Shown here piece by piece: positions 20,366-27,692 of a DNA stretch of 27,692 nt. Where the stretch lies: the NCBI RefSeq assembly GCF_000485595.1, contig NW_014577338.1, forward strand, positions 99,814 to 127,505, written 5' to 3'. The position numbers and the translations under genes are program-made. The notes beneath the pieces were generated by a model. The model saw only the letters and a program-made list of their open reading frames with translations. It ran no database searches and was not told the origin of the DNA. Positions within the stretch are counted from its first letter, which is position 1, and the number at the start of each line of letters is the position of its first letter. Source of the stretch: Priapulus caudatus. Lineage: Eukaryota > Priapulida > Priapulimorpha > Priapulimorphida > Priapulidae.

Positions 20366-21900
20366 GATATATAATATAATAGCATAGCCTGACGGTATAT
20401 TATATAGTAGTGCATCGGGGCAATAATAAAAGTCGTTTACATAACGCATGTATTGGTGATAAATGTGCTAAACTTTATTTACCATAATTTATTGATTCTG
20501 CTCAAAAGTACAAGTGTATAGCATATGATAATGTCGTCACCGTATATGCATCATAGACAGGCTATATAGCATAGCAGCTATCAAACATTTATTCAACACT
20601 CGGCAGCTGCTGCGTGTTACCGCAATTGTGCTGTTTCCGTAATTTTTCTATTTCGTTTCATAACGAAAAGCTATCTGATCTAATTTAATGTAAATGTAAG
20701 GCGTATAACTAGGTTACGCTGATGGATGCAGGAAATACGCACTTTAAAATTGTTTCGAGTCATTTACGGATACCCGCCGGAGTATTAAGACAGTAAGTCA
20801 CTTGCGGTTTGAAGCGCCTCGATACGGTGCAGACACCTCTCCCCGTCGTATCTCTCCTTATCGACCTATTTCTCCCTTCCTATTAATTTCATTTCGCCCC
20901 TCTTCTATAATCCTTCCCCAATCGCGCTAATCTCCCGTCTGTCAGCCCTCTCGTATACCCCCATCCATTTCAATCCCATTCCCCCTCTCCCTACCCTCCT
21001 CCAACACAAAAATCCTTATAAATTGGTTACGTCATATTTAATTACATGGGCGTTGAGTTGGCAAATCCAACCTCTTGGCGATTGAAGACATTTGCCATGT
21101 ATCGGGTTACGCGCATACGACAAGGGCGCTAGAAAAGCAGCGTTCATTATTGTTGCGCACGCAGAACTACTGCCGGCGGATTATACTGCTACGATAGCAT
21201 CCGGTCAATGACTGGCCTAATATTGAAATACGAGCGCTCGGCTGCGCGTAATACTGATTAATTCCCAAAGGGAAGGTATTATAATAGCTAACCTACCGAA
21301 TATTTGTTATGCTTTGAAACATAAAAATCACATTATACCCAAGGTATTAAAGATGTCAATAAGATTATGTAGAAAATATATTTAAACTAATCTAATATTC
21401 ATGAGAAATATAATAAGGAACGAATTTCTTAAGCTGATGCGAACGTTTGGTTATCGAGCTAGCTGTAATATTAGAAAAAATTTGAATTTGAAGTCTCTTC
21501 CACCATAGATGTTATCCAGAATATCAATTGAAGATGCGGTAAGCTTTGGGTAGATTATTTCATGTAACAATGAAAGATACCGTCTTCTGTGTAAAATTTA
21601 ATGTGTTTCCGTGTAAATGTAACTAAAAATTCATGTCTTGGTAAAGTGTTGTTTGCGGTTTATTGCATTTGATGCACATCAAACCAAAACATAAAATGGG
21701 GTTGAAATTACTCATCTACTTTTCACCACATACGGAAAACCCGCCGCTTGATTTACAGTTAAGGACAACATCACATGCCATGTTACAAATTCTAGACGTA
21801 GCCATGTACTCTGGTATAACCACGTGCTTGTACTTGTACGAATTTTTGTACATTTACGACATATCTGTACATGGACCATTATCGTGAACATATATATTAT
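20366..21900 (+). repeat. Inverted duplication, arm B, left copy
   Basis: Matches the reverse complement of 25451-27014 end to end. Shared landmarks are AGCATAGCCTGACGGTAT, CTCGGCAGCTGCTGCGTGTT, GGATACCCGCCGGAGTATT, GGCAAATCCAACCTCTT, CGAGCGCTCGGCTGCGCG, TCCACCATAGATGTTATCC and AAACCAAAACATAAAATGGG. Differences are mostly one-base indels. It contains a pyrimidine-rich stretch at 20852-21006. A 74-codon frame (21663-21887) is preserved for about 55 codons in the other arm with one amino-acid change, then frameshifts. Confidence 0.96.
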
Positions 21901-21901
21901 A

Positions 21902-21950
21902 AGTGTGTGCGCGCGTGTGTTTGCGCGTGTGTTTGCGCGCGCGAGTGTGG
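21902..21950. repeat. (GTGT/GCGC)n patch
   Basis: GTGTGTGCGCGCGTGTG and similar, directly after arm B, at the left edge of the spacer. Confidence 0.8.
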
Positions 21951-22880
21951 CTTGCGTCAAGAGTGGGCATTTGGTGTGAGATTTACGTTCGTGCGATACG
22001 ACATCCGAGTGTGTTCACGACCAGTAGCTCAGCGTTCACACGCGTCTGTTTATTCAGCTTACTCCGTTAAAGCCGACGATTTTGGAGAAAACTGGTAAGA
22101 GCCGTATCATACGAGCTTACTTTCATGCAACGGGAATATGAATCAATATCGCTCAGTTGATTACTTTTAATTAGTGCTTTGATGCACGAAACCGATAGGC
22201 GTTCCATCCCCACCCCTAAAGAAAATTGCTGTCCGCTTGTTTATACAAACGAGTCCCTTGTCAAAGAGTATTAAGGCGATCCATCGGCTTCGTTCTCGTC
22301 GCCCTCGTCGGTTCCGTTCCTCAGTGTTGTCGTAATGAATATATAGAATCTCCCTCGAGTATAATATATCTATAGTAATGAAGTCTCAACGTGCAGCATC
22401 ATAATGCGTAATGATACGCGATGTGATTCACGCGCACACCGCTGTAGTCTTCAATCTGATTTTACCGAAGAAGCGTTGCGATCTCCAGTAAGCATACGTT
22501 CGCTGCGGCCATCGAATCTTCCTTTCTTTCCCCTCACGGCTGGAGTGCATGTACTTTGCCTAGCGTCGGGTTTACGTAGGGATTCAGTAAGCTGAGAGAG
22601 GCTGGGAGATGTTTGCGCGCGCGCGTCGGGTACAGAACTTTGAGTGGCGTTGTAACTCATCTACGATTATCGTGCGCGGTGCTTCGATAGCGTGCCGCCA
22701 AGCGTGGCCTACGCCGCCGCGCTGTCGCGCAAACGACTGTGATCTAAACTCGTCAGTGTCATCGCTCTCCTCGTAGCATCCATCCGCGTGCACCTGCTGA
22801 CAGATTGGACTTAGTAACAAGTTCCTCAGCACTGAAGGAATCTATCACCATGCAACTAAGTCTCTTCTCGTATTCGTATA
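21951..22880. other. Unassigned sequence in the central spacer
   Basis: CpG-rich around 22590-22740. An 82-codon minus frame (22584-22832) and a 75-codon plus frame (21871-22098) occur. The latter ends in AAACTGGTAAGAG, a good 5' splice-site match, but there is no supporting partner exon. No gene recognised. Confidence 0.4.

Positions 22881-22911
<31 letters not shown>
22881..22911. repeat. (TA)n microsatellite
   Basis: TA run with one GT interruption, left flank of palindromic element P2. Confidence 0.92.
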
Positions 22912-22967
22912 TATCGGGAGTAGATAATAGGGATCAGGAGTAGATAATTCCCTATTATCTACTCCTG

Positions 22968-22970
<3 letters not shown>
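22912..22970. repeat. Palindromic element P2 (nested)
   Basis: Arm 22912-22933, starting TATCGGGAGTAGATAATAG, pairs with 22949-22970, ending ATCTACTCCTGATA, at 21 of 22 positions. The 15-nt loop TCAGGAGTAGATAAT is a third copy of the arm sequence in direct orientation. (TA)n flanks both sides. Confidence 0.9.

Positions 22971-23049
<79 letters not shown>
22969..23049. repeat. (TA)n then (TG)n microsatellite
   Basis: TA run to 22989, then a pure TG run of about 30 units to 23049. Confidence 0.95.
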
Positions 23050-23052
<3 letters not shown>

Positions 23053-24050
23053 AGCTTCTGTCCAGTGCATCGTTAGCCTCTGCATATATCTCTCTTGCCG
23101 CCGAAAACAAACATGATCCGATATTTATGACGAGCTGTCGTCTGCTGTTATAACGCTCGTCGCAAACAAATAATTCATCCTCGCGCGTCATTATCGCATC
23201 ATGGCTTAACGTGCTGAAAACTGCTTCTTATTGAAACGTCTATTGCTTTCTATGTGACGGGTGTTCACATCATCATCTGACCACTGACCGCTGGCTAGCT
23301 TAGCGAGAATTATAACTCGCTGTCCCAGTCTGACAGATGACAAGCGCAACGTGTAGACAATGGATTCTCTGACTAGCGGCAGGTAACGGGCGCACGGGTA
23401 GTTGACACAGGCGGCAGATGCACGCCTATGGTTTTTACTGGCGTACGAATAAAGGCCACACAATAGGAGATTAGTCCACGGATTAACTAACTAGTCCGTA
23501 CACAAACTCTCGCAGCTCATTGTTTGTGGGTGTTGGCCTGGAAACTATATCTTTACAACAAGGATCGGCATCTGAGGTGAGCCTCTGTTCGTGTTTTCTT
23601 TAAAGCGCTAGTCTATCACGCGTCTAATATTTTGATATTTTGACACAGTAAGGAAACGAGTATATATAGTTTTGGTTTCTATAGGTCAGTATGTAATTGC
23701 TGCAACACCTGGCTGCCGCCAGGTTGATTGTTTTTTTCAAAGATCATACCATGTAAAAAGCAAGTGACTCTGGGCCGAGACAAATGAACTGACAGTTTAT
23801 GCATTAAGATGGAGTCAGCCTAAGTAACTCGAATGCCTGTTTACGATAAAAAAAATATTCCCAAATCCCATACTCGTATTACTATGTCCGCAATAATTTG
23901 AGTCACAGCGCAAAATCAGTCATAGCAAAAAAATGCCAGATATAGGGCGCCACACTAGCGGGACAACATCCGTACGAATTCATGAAGGCATGGCGGACAG
24001 ATGCTAAGGTTGATGTGTGATTATGCAAGTAGAGATTCCTCTGTTCATAT
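23050..24050. other. Unassigned sequence in the central spacer
   Basis: Frames are at most 85 codons (23206-23463, minus) and unrecognised. A 7-bp GC stem (ACCTGGC / GCCAGGT, 23707-23724) followed by a T run at about 23730 looks like a bacterial terminator by shape only. No gene recognised. Confidence 0.45.
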
Positions 24051-24092
24051 TATCAAGAGTAGATAATAACATGTTATTATCTACTCTTGATA
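24051..24092. repeat. Palindromic element P3 (perfect 42-bp palindrome)
   Basis: TATCAAGAGTAGATAATAAC (24051-24070) is followed by AT and then its exact reverse complement (24073-24092), so all 42 bases are self-complementary. Symmetry stops precisely at the outer TA on each side. It shares TATCARGAGTAGATAATA with P2. Confidence 0.95.
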
Positions 24093-24123
24093 TTATACAA
24101 ATAATACGCACAGATATTAACAT

Positions 24124-24228
24124 ACACACACGCGCGCACACGCGCGTGTGTGTGTGTGTGTGTGTGTGTGTGTTGTGTGTGTGTGTGTGTGCGTGCGTGC
24201 GTGTGTGTGTGTGCGCGCGCGTGTGTGA
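24124..24228. repeat. (CA)n(CG)n / (CG)n(TG)n palindromic microsatellite
   Basis: ACACACACGCGCG (24124-24136) and CGCGCGTGTGTGT (24141-24153) are exact reverse complements around a 4-nt loop. A long TG run with GCGTGCG interruptions then continues to about 24228. Confidence 0.93.
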
Positions 24229-24467
24229 TATGTGCGTGTGGCAGTGGATTAGTCAGACCTTTTCATGTCGTTCACATGGATGTGGTGATTACATAGCAAG
24301 GTACGCATGCATGCGGGGTTACTCAGCTTACAAGCGAATGTCGCTGGAATTTCCCAGACACTACGCTGACGGGTACATTCCACGTAAATTGTCATTGTCG
24401 GTTTTACGATGGTCTTGTATGAAGCTATAACTCTCGAAACAGTCTCGAAACACACACGCACATACAT
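24229..24467. other. Short unique segment between microsatellites
   Basis: Part of a 137-codon plus frame (24017-24430) whose first half is microsatellite. The last 65 codons have ordinary composition but no motif I recognise. Confidence 0.4.
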
Positions 24468-24516
24468 GTATATATATATATGTATATATATATACATATA
24501 TATATAATATATATAA
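24468..24516. repeat. (TA)n microsatellite with TG interruptions
   Basis: GTATATATATATGTATATATATATACATATATATATAA-type run. Confidence 0.9.
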
Positions 24517-25044
24517 TGAAACGGCGTCAGCTGCGACCCAGCCGATTGTACGTAAGCGAGAAGGAAAATTCAAGCGGAGATAAAATAACTAAATGAATGA
24601 AATTTACTCGTGTTTGCATATCGGTGAACCTCTGGATTGCGATGAACAATTAAGAAAGTAGTAGCAGGCTACCGGCAAATGTTGTCTGACCTTTTATTGA
24701 TTCATGATTAACACGAAGATTAGAAGCAAGGCGCTATCTACCGCATAGTAAAGCAGCGCCGGTATTAGTTTTAATGCTTTCAACCAAGGGCAAGAGAGGA
24801 AGGATGCGACGCGGTGAGTCATCTATTGAATGACACTTCAGTGGCTGTAAGAGGCCTCGCGAGCGCGCTCGCTGTTTATCTTGTTTACGGTGTGTCGGCA
24901 GCTGTTTGCAATCAATGCGCTGTAATGAATCATGTATCCATCTCGATGCATGGAATCAAGCGAAATATTTGTCAAAGAGGTTCCTTGTTTCGTTAGAATC
25001 AGTAAAAATGCAACGTGAGAATGGTAGACAAACGCGCAGTCATA
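24517..25044. other. Unassigned sequence in the central spacer
   Basis: No repeat and no recognised gene; frames are at most about 60 codons before the GA tract. Confidence 0.45.
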
Positions 25045-25137
25045 GAGAAGCGAGGAGAGAGAGAGAGACGAGAGAGAGAGAGAGAGAGAAAGAAGTGAGA
25101 GAGCGAGAGCGAGAGAGATTGAGAGAGATAGCGAGAG
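25045..25137. repeat. (GA)n tract
   Basis: GAGAGAGAGACGAGAGAGAGAG with AAAGAAGTGAG interruptions. Confidence 0.92.
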
Positions 25138-25194
25138 CAAAAAGGAAGAGTGTGTGTGTGAGAAATATGATATCTTCATGGTAATGGCTATCGG

Positions 25195-27014
<1,820 letters not shown>

Positions 27015-27015
27015 A

Positions 27016-27017
<2 letters not shown>

Positions 27018-27053
<36 letters not shown>
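27018..27053. repeat. (TA)n microsatellite between right arms B and A
   Basis: Pure TA run at the position where the left copy carries the 3.1-kb block. Confidence 0.94.
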
Positions 27054-27056
<3 letters not shown>

Positions 27057-27072
27057 GAGGAAATAATATCCA
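27051..27072 (+). repeat. Half palindromic element P4 (remnant)
   Basis: TATCAGGAGGAAATAATATCC resembles the arm of P2 and P3 (TATCARGAGTAGATAATA) but lacks a recognisable second arm. TA repeats lie on both sides. Confidence 0.5.
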
Positions 27073-27692
27073 TTATATATATATGTATTAGTTAGAAGGT
27101 AGAAACACCTTTCTAGATTTGAAGGTTATGAAAGTCCAACTATAAACATCAGCAGTTAAAATCCGCAATCTTTAGACCCCCACCATTTTTCCAGCTAATA
27201 CAGATTCGTCACTATCAAATATGTAATCTACTTCAGCAATTTCGTTGTAGAAGGGTTATTTGACGCGGCGCTCTGTAATGAAGTACGCCGACTGCTGTCG
27301 ACGTGTTTCGCCGCGACACACTAATCGAAATAGACTTCAGCGATCCATGAATAAAAAAGGCGATATGTAAAACGGATTGCAATTTCTTGCCGGCCTTCAA
27401 CTCTTGCGACGCGTGATGGGCCACCGTCGTTTTGTTTCGCCGCGAATGGCTGCCATTGGGCGACCATCGAGCGAATTCACCGAAGAAAAACGCGAGTTCG
27501 CAGTATTGATTACCACATTTTGTTCACATCGTTTGTGAACGGAGCACGGCGGGAGAAAATAGTTTAAAATCAGGGGTAACGCTGTTTAAAAAATTTAACC
27601 CACGAAACTGAGACGGCGAATTAGTCAAATTTGACGTTGACAGTAAGAGATGAACTACATTACGACATAATGCTGCTGCTGGGCTACGTAGC
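27073..27692 (-). repeat. Inverted duplication, arm A, right copy (runs off the window)
   Basis: Reverse complement of 16701-17279. Several insertions relative to the left copy (around 27340-27360 and 27425-27445, for example) exceed one base, and single-base indels are common. The match continues to the last base of the window. Confidence 0.92.

Noticed and set aside
23707-23737. GC stem plus T run resembling a Rho-independent terminator
   Set aside because: Only a 7-bp stem, and the context is eukaryotic-type DNA without bacterial genes.

Overview
This window looks like eukaryotic, most probably invertebrate animal, non-coding DNA. Reasons: very dense di-, tri- and tetranucleotide microsatellites, long (TA)n, (TG)n and (GA)n tracts, several minisatellites, no operon-like packing of reading frames, and CpG dinucleotides that are plentiful rather than depleted. 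I could not identify the species. I recognise no protein-coding gene, tRNA or rRNA. The longest open frames (329, 208, 198, 184 and 178 codons) lie in or across simple repeats and are translation artefacts of those repeats.

Layout. 1-570 and 2897-3480 are direct copies of one segment, separated by purine-rich, pyrimidine-rich, poly-C, (CA)n and (TA)n tracts. 3571-4510 is a mosaic trinucleotide array passing between CAG and TAG units. It is followed by a (GA)n/(GC)n tract and a short CTG/CTA array that is its reverse complement in sense. 5638-5881 looks like a small non-autonomous DNA transposon. 5966-9430 holds purine-rich low-complexity DNA, an 18-nt degenerate minisatellite, two short tandem duplications and a 95-bp repeat present as two identical copies. 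9431-12319 is mostly unique sequence. 12320-13160 is a 46-bp minisatellite of about 18 units. 13160-16700 is unique sequence with (GA)n, (TGCG)n/(CGCA)n and (TG)n arrays.

From about 16701 to the window end lies a large interrupted inverted duplication. Arm A is 16701-17279 against 27073-27692 and runs off the window. Arm B is 20366-21900 against 25451-27014. A 3.1-kb block (17280-20365) sits between A and B on the left, where the right side has only about 58 bp of TA repeat. The central spacer is 21901-25450. The arms differ mainly by one-base insertions and deletions, as do the two direct copies at the left end. That points to recent duplication, or uncollapsed haplotypes, seen through long-read consensus errors. 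Both window ends lie inside duplicated sequence, as expected if this is a contig that stopped at repeats.

The most unusual small signal is a set of palindromic hairpins starting TATCARGAG and ending in its complement (18326, 22912, 24051), plus a half copy at 27051. All lie in TA-rich sequence. They look like a family of tiny TA-targeted palindromic elements. No genes are seen working together here; the content is structural DNA.
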